From JBGRQA01 sp041725895 (GTDB lineage: Bacteria > Bacteroidota > Bacteroidia > Bacteroidales > Marinifilaceae), in assembly GCA_041725895.1 (NCBI GenBank), contig JBGRQA010000009.1, positions 1 to 64,000 of the forward strand: a stretch of DNA of 64,000 nucleotides. The letters are read 5' to 3'. Positions 55,477 to 64,000 of the stretch are shown here, piece after piece. The notes beneath the pieces are model-generated. The model worked only from the letters and a program-made list of their open reading frames with translations. It searched no databases and was not told where the DNA came from. A program made the position numbers and the translations under genes. The stretch's first letter is position 1; every line of letters starts with the position of its first letter.

Positions 55477-56196
55477 TTAGACCATCCCTCGCTCGGTCTT
55501 AATTTTTTCAAATGCAACAGTTAGATTCTGAAATTTCTCCTTAGCCGCCTTTTGAACATCCTCACCCAAATAGCTAACCTTATCAGGATGATATTTGATT
55601 GCCATTTTCCGATAAGCCTTTTTCACCTCTTCATCACTTGCATTTGCATCTACTTTCAACACCTGATAAGCCCATCCGTTATCCTGGTAAAACATTGATT
55701 TTATAGAATTGTAATCACCACTATTGATTCCAAGATTCATTGCAATTTGTTCAATCATATCCATCTCAGAAGGAGAAACAGTTCCATCGGCCCGGGCTAT
55801 TCCAAAAAGAAAATGCATCAATTGCAAACGCGAGGAGTAATCCAAATTGTGCTGTACTTGATAACAAACTTCATTTACAGGAATCGTTTGTTTCAAAATA
55901 TCCCGAAGAATGATGGTAGCTTCACTGGCGCGTCCGGGACCAAAGCTGCGAATCAAATAATTTTTCACATAATCCAATTCAACACGTAACACTCTGCCAT
56001 CAGCTTTCATCACTGCAGCCACCAAAACCATCAGACTTATTATAAAATCTCCTGAAGTAGTAGCACCTGGGCGGGTTTGTGTTTCAACTTTTACGCTATC
56101 CATTGCCGATCCAAGGAAAAACCCCAGCAAGCCTCCCAAAGGGCCTAAAAATGCCCAACCAAGGCCACCAGCAATCCATTTTCCGTATTTTCCCAT
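55477..56196 (-). CDS. TerB-like plus DnaJ-domain co-chaperone (DjlA-like)
   Basis: 239 residues. Gly-rich hydrophobic N-terminus (about 8-32, WIAGGLGWAFLGPLGGLLGFFLG), TerB-like helical domain (about 50-160; MVLVAAVMKADGRVLRVEL, GIARADGTVSPSEMDMIE) and a C-terminal J domain (about 172-235; AYRKMAIKYHPDKV with the HPD motif that stimulates DnaK). The arrangement is that of DjlA-type membrane-linked co-chaperones. Confidence 0.9.
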   Translation of the reverse strand: MGKYGKWIAGGLGWAFLGPLGGLLGFFLGSAMDSVKVETQTRPGATTSGDFIISLMVLVAAVMKADGRVLRVELDYVKNYLIRSFGPGRASEATIILRDILKQTIPVNEVCYQVQHNLDYSSRLQLMHFLFGIARADGTVSPSEMDMIEQIAMNLGINSGDYNSIKSMFYQDNGWAYQVLKVDANASDEEVKKAYRKMAIKYHPDKVSYLGEDVQKAAKEKFQNLTVAFEKIKTERGMV

Positions 56197-56332
56197 AAAC
56201 TAGAGTAAATAATTTTGATAAAACGAAGACAAAGAAAGTAAAAGTAAACAGAAAAGAAAGCTTTCCTTATGGAATTCTCTACTACTTAACAAAGTTTAAC
56301 ATGAAAGTAAACGACTGATAAAAAATCTGGAT

Positions 56333-56923
56333 TTATTGATTTTCCAACAATGCTTGGTGAATTCTCAATATTTGGGGTATCAACATGGTGATTTCATCGT
56401 TCTGAATCACAAAATCAGCACGGGCAACCTTTTCCTCTTCCGGCATTTGATTGTTAATGCGCGACAAAACATCCTCTTTTGAAACTTGATCCCGCCTCAT
56501 CACCCGATCGATACGCAGGTCGATAGGCGCAGTCACTACAATCACCTTGTCCAGCTTCTTATACAATCCCGACTCATAAAGGATGGCTGCTTCCTGAATG
56601 ATATAAGGGGCATTTCGATGCTCCTCCAACCAATCACGAAAATGAGCTCGAACCACAGGATGCACAATGGAATTTAAGCGCTGCAAGGCAGTTTTATTAT
56701 GGAACACAATCCCTGCAAGCTTTTTCCGATCCAGCGTGGCTGCATCGCTGTAGATATCTGTTCCAAAGTAGCCCTTCAATTGAGTTTGAATTTCCGGATG
56801 CTGATCTGTCAATTGGCGAGCCTCCTCATCGGCATAGTAAACCGGGACATTGAGCACCTCAAAAACACGACAAACCAATGACTTACCACTACCTATTCCT
56901 CCGGTAATTCCAACTTTCAACAT
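56333..56923 (-). CDS. coaE: Dephospho-CoA kinase
   Basis: 196 residues from ATG 56923, which starts with the canonical MLKVGITGGIGSGKS (P-loop, 8-15) and lies 17 bp after the previous stop. A longer frame would overlap that gene. It phosphorylates dephospho-CoA to CoA, the last step of CoA synthesis. HPVVRAHF and QEAAILYESGLYK are the substrate-binding and lid regions. Confidence 0.95.
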   Translation of the reverse strand: MLKVGITGGIGSGKSLVCRVFEVLNVPVYYADEEARQLTDQHPEIQTQLKGYFGTDIYSDAATLDRKKLAGIVFHNKTALQRLNSIVHPVVRAHFRDWLEEHRNAPYIIQEAAILYESGLYKKLDKVIVVTAPIDLRIDRVMRRDQVSKEDVLSRINNQMPEEEKVARADFVIQNDEITMLIPQILRIHQALLENQ

Positions 56924-56939
56924 ACCACAAACTAAACGA

Positions 56940-57956
56940 TTAAAGAGGACTACCCTCTCTTTTTTCAATAATATACTCAATTGCTTGAGGAGAGAAACGA
57001 AGATTTCTCACATCCAAAGGCATTTGTACAATTCTTACCTTTAAACGATTTCCCTTGGTACTGTTCGTTTCCCGAAAATCAACCACAGCCCGAAACTGAT
57101 CTTCCCGTATGGTTTCGTACTTACTCAAGCCAACAAGATAAGATATTTTAATCCGATCAGGGAATACTCTTAATTGAAGACTATCGGGCAGGTTTTCCAC
57201 TGTAATCGGCACATTTTTCTCGGCTTCAGTAAACTGTTCGACAGGAATTTTAACCGTAATCCGTTTATTGGAATATTCCAGCCCATCTATTTTTTTTAGG
57301 GCTATGTTCCGCTTCATGGTTCTATCCAGTTTGGGAAAATCAAGCAACCGGGTCCAAACCTCTTTTACAGTATCCACTAAAACACTAGCCCCGGATATAG
57401 TAACACTATCAGGAACCAATTGTACGGTATCCCCCAGCATAAACTGCTTTTCGAAACCTAATTTCAATTGAGCTCTCACCGGAACTTTTCGTCGAACAAT
57501 TTTCGAAAATCGAAACACCAAAGTATCAGGAGATATATTCAACAAATTAATCTCCGAGCTGAGTTGCCTGGAAATTCGATTCTTCAACTGCCTGGTAGGA
57601 AGTAATAATTTCGATACATTATTTTTTTCAGCACGACTATCAGTAAAAGAATTTACATCGAATGAAATAGGCAGAAATGAAGTACTCAACTTGTAACGAA
57701 GTAAATCAAAACCAAAAGCTTTAACCTGAAGGGTTAGCTGCGAAGGAAGTTCATTTGTCAGCACCTTTTCCTTCGGAAAATTCATATAGTTAACGGGATA
57801 GCTAACAGTTGTGGTATACTCCTTACTTAAGGCATTCAAGAACCAAAAAATAGTAGCTACACCCACAAAAAAGGCATAGATCACCAATTTTTTATCGGCC
57901 TTAATTTTTTCTTTGTTGAAGTATTGCTTCAGTTGTTGGAGAAAAGAGGAATCCAA
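56940..57956 (-). CDS. YbbR-like domain protein
   Basis: 338 residues. One membrane helix (about 24-44, LVIYAFFVGVATIFWFLNAL) then YbbR-like beta repeats (about 55-330). In Firmicutes the relative CdaR controls a c-di-AMP cyclase; in Bacteroidota the gene is conserved between yajC and coaE and its role is unclear. The start is TTG at 57956. The frame contains no ATG until residue 58, which would delete the membrane helix. Confidence 0.85.
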   Translation of the reverse strand: MDSSFLQQLKQYFNKEKIKADKKLVIYAFFVGVATIFWFLNALSKEYTTTVSYPVNYMNFPKEKVLTNELPSQLTLQVKAFGFDLLRYKLSTSFLPISFDVNSFTDSRAEKNNVSKLLLPTRQLKNRISRQLSSEINLLNISPDTLVFRFSKIVRRKVPVRAQLKLGFEKQFMLGDTVQLVPDSVTISGASVLVDTVKEVWTRLLDFPKLDRTMKRNIALKKIDGLEYSNKRITVKIPVEQFTEAEKNVPITVENLPDSLQLRVFPDRIKISYLVGLSKYETIREDQFRAVVDFRETNSTKGNRLKVRIVQMPLDVRNLRFSPQAIEYIIEKREGSPL

Positions 57957-58009
57957 AACAGTACGATTTTAAAAAAATTGCGCCGCCCTAAAGCGACGCA
58001 AAAATATTC

Positions 58010-58336
58010 TTACTTTTGAGCAACATCGCTCATATCTTTAACAATAGCAGCCTTATCAACTTTAAGACGACTTCTGTCTTCCACTTCCATGATAATAACA
58101 CGTTCCTGAATTTCTACGATTTTTCCGTAGATTCCTCCAGTGGTAACAATCTTATCCCCCTTCTTCAACTCATCACGAAATTTACGCATTTCCTTCTGCT
58201 TTTTCATCTGAGGGCGAATCATAAAGAAATAGAACACCACCACAATCATTACTAAAGGAAGAAAAGACATCAAAGGACTTTGTCCTTCCTGTGGTTGCCC
58301 CATCAACAAGACGCTCAATAAATTACTCATATTCAT
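58010..58336 (-). CDS. yajC: Preprotein translocase subunit YajC
   Basis: 108 residues. One membrane helix (about 22-42, PLMSFLPLVMIVVVFYFFMI) followed by RPQMKKQKE and a small beta domain with LKKGDKIVTTGGIYGKI, the YajC signature. It associates with SecDF and assists Sec export. The neighbours nusB, DUF1573, ybbR and coaE form the usual Bacteroidota cluster. Confidence 0.95.
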   Translation of the reverse strand: MNMSNLLSVLLMGQPQEGQSPLMSFLPLVMIVVVFYFFMIRPQMKKQKEMRKFRDELKKGDKIVTTGGIYGKIVEIQERVIIMEVEDRSRLKVDKAAIVKDMSDVAQK

Positions 58337-58382
58337 TCACTTTTAAGGTCCAGGACCAATTATTAAATTTATAAAAATTATT

Positions 58383-58817
58383 CTAGTTTACTTCTGCTGT
58401 AATTATCAATTCCTTCACTTTCTCCGGAATATTGGCAAATATGGAAACTGTTTTGTATTGTTTTCCATACCTCCCGGCCGAATTAAATTCTACCGAAATT
58501 TTGGCTTCCTTTCCCGGAGCCAATGGTTTTCGATCCCATTTTACGGCAGTACAACCACAACTGGTTTCAACATCGGAAATAATCAAAGCCTCACTACCGG
58601 AATTTTTATAGTAAAAATTACAAACAAGGATTTCCCCTTCACTAACGGCACCAAATTTATGGATTTCTTTAGTAAACTCAAATTTTGCACCATGCCTTTT
58701 CTCTACTTTACTTCCCTGCGACGGCCTCCCTTTGGAAGAGTTTTTGGCCCCATTATGCGAGCAAGCCAATAAGGCACATGAAACAAAAATCGAAATCAGT
58801 ACAACACGATAATTCAC
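58383..58817 (-). CDS. DUF1573 lipoprotein
   Basis: 144 residues from a GTG start (no ATG available). Lipobox at SCALLAC (Cys about 19). DUF1573 beta-sandwich with HKFGAVSEGEIL, YKNSGSEALIISDVETSCGCT and LAPGKEAKISVEFNS. Cell-envelope anchored; function of the family is not defined. It sits between nusB and yajC as in related genomes. Confidence 0.9.
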   Translation of the reverse strand: MNYRVVLISIFVSCALLACSHNGAKNSSKGRPSQGSKVEKRHGAKFEFTKEIHKFGAVSEGEILVCNFYYKNSGSEALIISDVETSCGCTAVKWDRKPLAPGKEAKISVEFNSAGRYGKQYKTVSIFANIPEKVKELIITAEVN

Positions 58818-58910
58818 CTCAATTTATTTTTAATAGATTGTAACATTTTCACATCCCCAAATTAACACAATATTCTGTTCTTTTTAAGGCATCGCAAAAA
58901 ACAACGAATA

Positions 58911-58942
58911 AAAAAAGCGCCGAGAAAAATACGGCGCTTTTC
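58911..58942 (-). terminator. Terminator of nusB
   Basis: AAAAGCGCCG / CGGCGCTTTT stem with U tract on the minus strand. It would separate nusB from the DUF1573-yajC group. Confidence 0.88.
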
Positions 58943-58959
58943 CAAAATATAGCGTACTA

Positions 58960-59913
58960 CTATTTTACTTCACCCATTAATCCGCGTCCTGCTTTCTTCA
59001 GCTTATCCTCCTGGCGGTATTTGGCGACAATTTTATCCAGTATTCCATTAATAAAGTTGGAACTGTTTTTGGTGCTATAATATTTCGCAATTTCCAAATA
59101 TTCGTTAAAACTAACTTTAACAGGAATATTGGTGAATTCTACGATCTCGCTAAGGGCCACCTCCAGAATCAATACATCCATATAGGCAATCCGGTCAACA
59201 TCCCAATTTTTAGTGTACCCCTTAATTAACTCCTGGTGCTCCTCATGCAGAATAATAGATTTGCGAAACAATTTTTTTGCAAACTCCTCATCCTCCGAAT
59301 CCTTAAACAAGGGAAGCAGAGAAGCATATTCATTATCTCCCTTTTTGAATTTTTTAATGGTCTTCATCACCATACTCAGCATGAACTCCACATCATCGTT
59401 CCAGTAAATGCTTTTCTCCTCCAACAGAGAGTACAATTCCTCATCTGCAGCAAGAAGATGCGAAAAGAATTTTACCACAAACTTCTGATCCTTCTCATAG
59501 GAAGTTTCCTCTGCATGCATATAGTCATGATACAATTCGGAATTTACCAAGTTATCAAATGTTCGTTTGACAAACTCGGGATGATCATCCCACGAAATGG
59601 TGTTACTACTTGCATAGGCCAACAACTGCGAATTCTCAGCAAGCTGTCTGATCAGTTGATTGTCGATAAAACGGGTATTGGGATTCAAATCTTCACGGGA
59701 AGGAACCAGCTTATTACGCGCGGCATCAATTTTTTGCTCGGCCATATGCGCAACATCTACAATTAGTAGGAGAAATAAGTGGTATAAATCATAGGATTTT
59801 CCAATGCTGAAAAATAACTCCTTTTCGGCTCTGGCTAGAGAGCGGTCATCATTCTTGTAATAGGCGTACAGCACCTGCAACACCTTCACTCTGAGCAATC
59901 TTCTACTAATCAT
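58960..59913 (-). CDS. nusB: Transcription antitermination factor NusB
   Basis: 317 residues, longer than the about 140 of E. coli, as is normal in Bacteroidota, where an N-terminal helical extension precedes the NusB fold. It begins SRRLLRVKVLQVLYAYYKND; the C-terminal NusB core (about 180-300) shows WDVDRIAYMDVLILEVALSE and VSFNEYLEIAKYYSTKNSSNF. It binds boxA RNA with S10 during rRNA transcription. Confidence 0.93.
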   Translation of the reverse strand: MISRRLLRVKVLQVLYAYYKNDDRSLARAEKELFFSIGKSYDLYHLFLLLIVDVAHMAEQKIDAARNKLVPSREDLNPNTRFIDNQLIRQLAENSQLLAYASSNTISWDDHPEFVKRTFDNLVNSELYHDYMHAEETSYEKDQKFVVKFFSHLLAADEELYSLLEEKSIYWNDDVEFMLSMVMKTIKKFKKGDNEYASLLPLFKDSEDEEFAKKLFRKSIILHEEHQELIKGYTKNWDVDRIAYMDVLILEVALSEIVEFTNIPVKVSFNEYLEIAKYYSTKNSSNFINGILDKIVAKYRQEDKLKKAGRGLMGEVK

Positions 59914-60213
59914 ACTTGTAAAGAACTTGTTTTTGATATTATTTAAGCCACAAAATTAGAGAAAAAATCATTGGTTCCAAGTATCCAAAGAAAAATGCTC
60001 AATAAAAATCAAAAAAATAATTGCCCCATTCGTTTATTATTTTACATATTATAAGCTAGTAGGAATCAACACAATGCAAACGAAAAGGTTTGCATACTCA
60101 TTTTAAATAAGATTTTTAAGCATAAAATATTTGTTATAATTCCCTCTTTAGTACGTTAAATTTTTTATTTTTGAGTTTCAATATGTACGAAATAAATAAA
60201 AAATTTATTTACA
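59914..60213. other. Divergent intergenic region between nusB and the DUF3276 gene
   Basis: About 300 bp. TATTTTTG at 60166-60173 is a possible -7 box for the plus-strand gene. No gene seen. Confidence 0.4.
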
Positions 60214-60597
60214 ATGGAAGGTTACGATAAAAAAGAAGGATTTGAAAGAAACGATCGCGAGGAAATTTTCTCAAACGCGGTTAGAGCGGGGAAAAGAACA
60301 TATTTTTTTGATGTAAAAGCAACCAGGAAAAATGATTATTATTTAACCATTACTGAAAGCAAAAAACGCTTTGATCAAGAAGGAAATTTTTCTTTCGAGA
60401 AACATAAAGTCTTTTTGTACAAGGAGGATTTCGACAAATTTTCCAATGGCTTACTGGAAGCAATTGATTTCATCAAAACAGCCAACCAGGGAATGATTGA
60501 AGAAGATGACCATTTTACCACACCAAGTTCCGAAATCACGGAAGGTCTTGAGGCAGAATCCTTCTCCAATGTAGAATTTGAAGATTTAGCAGAATAA
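60214..60597 (+). CDS. DUF3276 PUR-alpha-like nucleic-acid-binding protein
   Basis: 127 residues, cytoplasmic. NAVRAGKRTYFFDVKATRKNDYYLTITESKK and FEKHKVFLYKEDFDKF are the PUR-like beta-beta-beta-beta-alpha repeat of the DUF3276 family, whose members bind single-stranded nucleic acid. The acidic C-terminal tail (about 100-127) is typical. Single gene with a strong terminator. Confidence 0.9.
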   Translation: MEGYDKKEGFERNDREEIFSNAVRAGKRTYFFDVKATRKNDYYLTITESKKRFDQEGNFSFEKHKVFLYKEDFDKFSNGLLEAIDFIKTANQGMIEEDDHFTTPSSEITEGLEAESFSNVEFEDLAE

Positions 60598-60603
60598 TTT
60601 ACC

Positions 60604-60631
60604 AAAGCTGTTCTCCGGAACAGCTTTTTTC
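60604..60631 (+). terminator. Terminator after the DUF3276 gene
   Basis: AAAGCTGTTC tccg GAACAGCTTTTTT. Confidence 0.9.
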
Positions 60632-60674
60632 TCGTCCCCTGGATTTACAAGCATTAATTTCAGAAATATTATTC

Positions 60675-60735
60675 TAACTTTGCAGACAGACTTATGCTTA
60701 TTTAGACTAAAATAAAAGATATTTTAGTCGCTAAT
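60675..60735 (+). promoter_or_regulatory. feoAB promoter with palindromic operator
   Basis: TAACTTTG (60675-60682) is a good -7 box. About 20 bp downstream lies a perfect inverted repeat GACTAAAATA-N5-TATTTTAGTC (60705-60729); it includes TTTAGaCTAAA (60702-60712) and TTAGtcgCTAA (60724-60734). TTAG/CTAA half sites resemble DtxR/IdeR-type iron boxes. The position just past the start fits repression. Confidence 0.55.
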
Positions 60736-60835
60736 TGTTACGCTTTGTTTGTTCTCTTGGGAAAATACCTACATATAGGGATTGTAAACAATGCATTTTT
60801 CCTATAGGTTTGAACGAAATTGATGAAAGTAATTG

Positions 60836-63349
60836 ATGAAGCTTGCTGAATTAAAAGACAACCAAAAAGGGGTTATTATAAAAGTAAGAGGGTATGGTGC
60901 CTTTCGAAAACGGATTACCGAAATGGGATTTGTTAAAGGAAAGGAAGTAACAGTCATTAAAAATGCACCATTAAAAGACCCGGTTGAATATCAAATCATG
61001 GGCTATGATGTATCACTGAGAAGAAGTGAAGCAGCCCTTATTGATGTCATAACAAAAGAAGAAGCCAAAAATCTTAAAATAAACGGATTCGAGGGTGTCA
61101 TAGACGAAGACATCCTAAAAACCTCTGCCCAGGAAAAGGGAAAGAACATTCACATTGCCCTGGTTGGAAACCCAAACGCCGGCAAAACCACCCTTTTCAA
61201 CTTTGCTTCGGGTTCCAAAGAACACGTAGGCAACTACAGCGGGGTAACCGTAGACGCCAAACTGGCCAATTTTAAGCAGAATGGCTACAAATTTAATATT
61301 GCAGATCTCCCCGGCACCTACTCACTAACTGCTTACTCCCCGGAGGAACTGTACGTTCGAAAATACATCCTGGGAGAACATCCAGATGTAGTCGTAAACG
61401 TAGTGGACGCATCCAACCTGGAACGCAACCTCTATTTATCCACTCAGTTGATCGACATGGATATCAAAGTTGTAATTGCTTTGAACATGTACGATGAACT
61501 ACAGCAGAAAGGGGCCAAATTTGACTACGAAGGCCTGGGAAAAATGTTGGGTATTCCGATCATTCCCACTGTAAGTTCCAAGGGGAAAGGAATCACCGAA
61601 CTATTTGATAAGGTGATTGATGTTTACGAAGAGCGTGACCCTATTGTTCGACACATCCACATCAACTATGGCGAAATAGTAGAAAAATCCATTCGGGAAA
61701 TACAGAACAAAATTCGGAAGGACAAACACCTGGCATCAAGAATCTCCCCACGATTTCTATCAATCAAATTATTGGAATCCGATAAAAGTGCCAACTTCAC
61801 CATTAAACAATGCGACAACTACCTTGAAATAAAAGAAACCGTAAAAAAGGAGATCAAACGCATCGAAAACCAAATGAATGAGGTCTGTGAAACCACCATC
61901 ACCGATGCCAAATATGGATTCATTGACGGTGCCCTAAAAGAAACCTATCGGGAAGGCCCCGTTAAACGACGACGGAAAACCACCATTATTGACACATTCA
62001 TCACTCACAAACTTTTTGGCTTTCCAATCTTCCTTTTCTTCATGTTCATGACTTTTTATGCCACCTTCAACCTGGGGCAATACCCAATGGACTGGATTGA
62101 TCAGGGAGTAGCGTTTATTGGTAACACCATGCAGCAACTAATGCCTGACGGCCCCCTTAAAGATTTGATTGTAGATGGGATCATCGGAGGTGTTGGTGGC
62201 GTTATTGTATTCCTGCCCAACATACTGATCCTTTTCTTCTTTATTTCTTTCATGGAGGATACGGGATACATGGCGCGAGCAGCATTCATCATGGACAAAC
62301 TGATGCACAAAATAGGTTTACATGGTAAATCGTTTATACCACTCGTAATGGGGTTCGGATGCAATGTTCCTGCACTCATGGCCACTCGTACTCTCGAGAA
62401 CCGGAACGATCGCATTCTAACCATGCTAATTACACCTTTTATGTCGTGTAGTGCACGTTTACCGGTATACATTCTTATTATCGGGACATTTTTCCCGGAC
62501 CATGCAAGCACCGTCCTCTTTGGAATCTACATGCTGGGCATACTGCTTGCCATTATCTTTGCAAAAGTATTCAAAGCCGCTTTCTTCAAGGCTAAGGAAG
62601 CTCCATTTGTAATGGAACTCCCCCCTTACCGTATCCCAACCTTGAAAACCACCATTCGTCACATGTGGAGTAAAGGTGTTCAATATCTGAAAAAAATGGG
62701 TGGAGTAATCATGGTGGCTTCCATTATCATTTGGGCTCTTGGATACTTTCCAAGAGATATTGAATACTCAAAAAACTACGACGAGCTTTACACTCAAACA
62801 GAACAGCAATACAACACTCAACTATCCTCTCTCTCAAAAGACCAGGGAAAACAAATAGAAACACTGGAAACTGAGAAAGCGGAACAATTGGATGATATCC
62901 TAAACAAAAAACTGGAAGAACAACAAGAAAAATCCTACATAGGTCAACTAGGACATTATTTCGCCCCGGTACTTCAACCATTGGGATTCGACTGGAAAAT
63001 GAGTGTAAGTATCATCACAGGAATTGCCGCTAAAGAGGTTGTTGTAAGCACCATGGGAGTACTATACCAGGAGGGAGCAAATACCGACGAAAGCAATGAA
63101 GGCTTGCGAAACAAACTAAAAAACCAAACCTTCTCCGGAGAATATCGAACCGGGGAAAAGGTATTTACGACTATCTCAGCCTTATCCTTTCTGATTTTTA
63201 TCCTCATCTATTTCCCGTGCGTTGCAGTAATTGCTGCAGTTATAAGAGAAGCAAACTGGAAATGGGCGGTCTTTGTAATGTTCTACACAACAGCATTGGC
63301 TTGGCTATTATCCTTTATTGTATACCAAACAGGCAATATGCTATTCTAA
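60836..63349 (+). CDS. feoB: Fused FeoA-FeoB ferrous iron transporter
   Basis: 837 residues from ATG 60836 (a TTG codon lies just before). FeoA SH3-like domain (1-75; GFVKGKEVTVIKNAP, LRRSEAALIDV), FeoB G domain with G1 GNPNAGKTT (111-119), G3 DLPGTYSL and G4 region NMYDE, an inhibitor-like helical part, then about nine membrane helices including GxG gate segments (GCNVPALMATRTLENR; PFMSCSARLPVYILI). A charged coiled-coil insert (about 645-700) sits between two membrane helices. It imports Fe(II) in low-oxygen conditions. The small Cys-rich gene follows 10 bp later. Confidence 0.96.
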   Translation: MKLAELKDNQKGVIIKVRGYGAFRKRITEMGFVKGKEVTVIKNAPLKDPVEYQIMGYDVSLRRSEAALIDVITKEEAKNLKINGFEGVIDEDILKTSAQEKGKNIHIALVGNPNAGKTTLFNFASGSKEHVGNYSGVTVDAKLANFKQNGYKFNIADLPGTYSLTAYSPEELYVRKYILGEHPDVVVNVVDASNLERNLYLSTQLIDMDIKVVIALNMYDELQQKGAKFDYEGLGKMLGIPIIPTVSSKGKGITELFDKVIDVYEERDPIVRHIHINYGEIVEKSIREIQNKIRKDKHLASRISPRFLSIKLLESDKSANFTIKQCDNYLEIKETVKKEIKRIENQMNEVCETTITDAKYGFIDGALKETYREGPVKRRRKTTIIDTFITHKLFGFPIFLFFMFMTFYATFNLGQYPMDWIDQGVAFIGNTMQQLMPDGPLKDLIVDGIIGGVGGVIVFLPNILILFFFISFMEDTGYMARAAFIMDKLMHKIGLHGKSFIPLVMGFGCNVPALMATRTLENRNDRILTMLITPFMSCSARLPVYILIIGTFFPDHASTVLFGIYMLGILLAIIFAKVFKAAFFKAKEAPFVMELPPYRIPTLKTTIRHMWSKGVQYLKKMGGVIMVASIIIWALGYFPRDIEYSKNYDELYTQTEQQYNTQLSSLSKDQGKQIETLETEKAEQLDDILNKKLEEQQEKSYIGQLGHYFAPVLQPLGFDWKMSVSIITGIAAKEVVVSTMGVLYQEGANTDESNEGLRNKLKNQTFSGEYRTGEKVFTTISALSFLIFILIYFPCVAVIAAVIREANWKWAVFVMFYTTALAWLLSFIVYQTGNMLF

Positions 63350-63359
63350 CAGCCAGAAT

Positions 63360-63539
63360 ATGGAAGTACAACTAATAATAACATTCACAACCATTCTAGG
63401 AGCGGTAGCCTATACCCTCTATCAATTGGTTAAACTCTGCCTTCCACAGAAAACGGCTTGCGGAAGTGGTACTTGTAGTGGATGTGACTTCAAACAGGAG
63501 TTGAGAAAAAGAAAACTCTCCCCTACTCATCAGAAATAA
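63360..63539 (+). CDS. FeoB-associated Cys-rich membrane protein
   Basis: 59 residues from ATG 63360, 10 bp after feoB. One N-terminal membrane helix (LIITFTTILGAVAYTLYQLV) and then a cysteine group CGSGTCSGCDF, followed by a basic tail. This is the FeoB-associated family that takes the place of FeoC in Bacteroidota and may hand over or sense iron. A longer frame starting inside feoB is not needed. Confidence 0.9.
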   Translation: MEVQLIITFTTILGAVAYTLYQLVKLCLPQKTACGSGTCSGCDFKQELRKRKLSPTHQK

Positions 63540-63571
63540 TAGAAGAAGATTACCCCTGAAAATATTCACAC

Positions 63572-63611
63572 AAAAGAGGCTGATTCACGCATTGAACAGC
63601 CTCTTTTCTTT
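63572..63611 (+). terminator. Terminator of the feo operon
   Basis: AAAAGAGGCTG / CAGCCTCTTTT, 11-bp stem with T-rich tail. Confidence 0.88.
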
Positions 63612-64000
63612 TCAAAAAGTTAGCAGTTCTAACCTGGAACAACAATTCTAAACACCTTATCTCCACCTCCACACTTTCTTTGCATCAGGTCCGTATCAAC
63701 TCCGTATTTAAACGGACTTAATACAGAGTTGATACAGATTCATTAAGAAGCAAGTTCAAACAAAACTTCAAAGAGAAAATCAAAGGAGCATGAATTGCCT
63801 AACCATATAAAAACAATGATCAACTTCAAAGGAATTACAATTATAACACCAAATGAAAACACATATTTGAAAACCAGAACACAATCCCAAAGAACTTTTC
63901 CTAAAAACGGAACAGATTAGAATCTCCCCGAAGAATTGGAACAATCTCCAAAAGAACTCATTTTATTAACATATTCTTTCTTTTACAAAAAACACGCATC
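63612..64000. other. Intergenic region to the window end
   Basis: No gene. It holds a long inverted repeat (63693-63735): GTATCAACTCCGTATT, 11-nt spacer, AATACAGAGTTGATAC, 15 of 16 positions pairing by Watson-Crick rules. There is no T tract, so it is not a plain terminator. Confidence 0.6.

Overview
The window comes from a Bacteroidota genome, most like the marine Marinilabiliales/Marinifilaceae type. This is inferred from AT-rich DNA, promoters of the Bacteroidota type (TTG, 21 bp, TAnnTTTG), three large exported proteins with C-terminal type IX secretion (T9SS) sorting domains, CarboxypepD_reg/DUF5686 proteins, a TonB receptor paired with a DUF4249 lipoprotein, and the conserved nusB-DUF1573-yajC-ybbR-coaE order. 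No phage, IS transposase, CRISPR or rRNA was seen.

Region 1 (1-15,000) is the most unusual. Two minus-strand genes encode secreted T9SS proteins: a 607-residue protein and a 3,356-residue giant carrying five CUB-like plus BNR-associated unit pairs, a right-handed beta-helix, a clostripain-type (C11) protease, a DUF4465 domain and four cadherin-like repeats. A well-conserved cobalamin riboswitch with its own promoter lies upstream on the same strand, but about 560 nt of apparently non-coding leader separates it from the giant gene. This suggests a B12-controlled surface system, although no btuB-type receptor is in the window. Around it lie copies of a tRNA-Arg(ACG) gene (502, 14004 and, further on, 23875). 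They are trailed by repeated fragments of the tRNA 3' end, each with its own terminator.

Region 2 (15,000-24,400) holds two hypothetical genes, nhaA flanked by about 0.5-kb diverged direct repeats, an exported beta-propeller-like protein, a TRM11-like RNA methyltransferase, adenosine deaminase, a DMT permease and the third tRNA-Arg block.

Region 3 (24,400-46,100) contains lipoproteins, a large secreted endonuclease I with T9SS signal, an ECF sigma factor with a membrane-anchored beta-barrel partner, MscS, a DEAD-box helicase, a SAM methyltransferase, CarboxypepD_reg proteins, an MFS exporter, a GNAT acetyltransferase, and a Crp/Fnr-type regulator next to an SMR (Gdx/SugE-like) exporter. A perfect TTGAT-N4-ATCAA palindrome sits at about -41.5 of the SMR promoter.

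Region 4 (46,100-64,000) starts with a 63-bp tandem hairpin repeat. It continues with a TonB receptor/DUF4249 pair, a GH65 glycosidase, a hybrid histidine kinase, the housekeeping cluster nusB to the DUF5606 gene (minus strand), a DUF3276 (PUR-alpha-like) gene, and an iron uptake unit of fused FeoA-FeoB plus a small FeoB-associated Cys-rich protein behind a palindromic, probably iron-responsive operator. Functions are assigned from residues and motifs read by eye. No database search was run.
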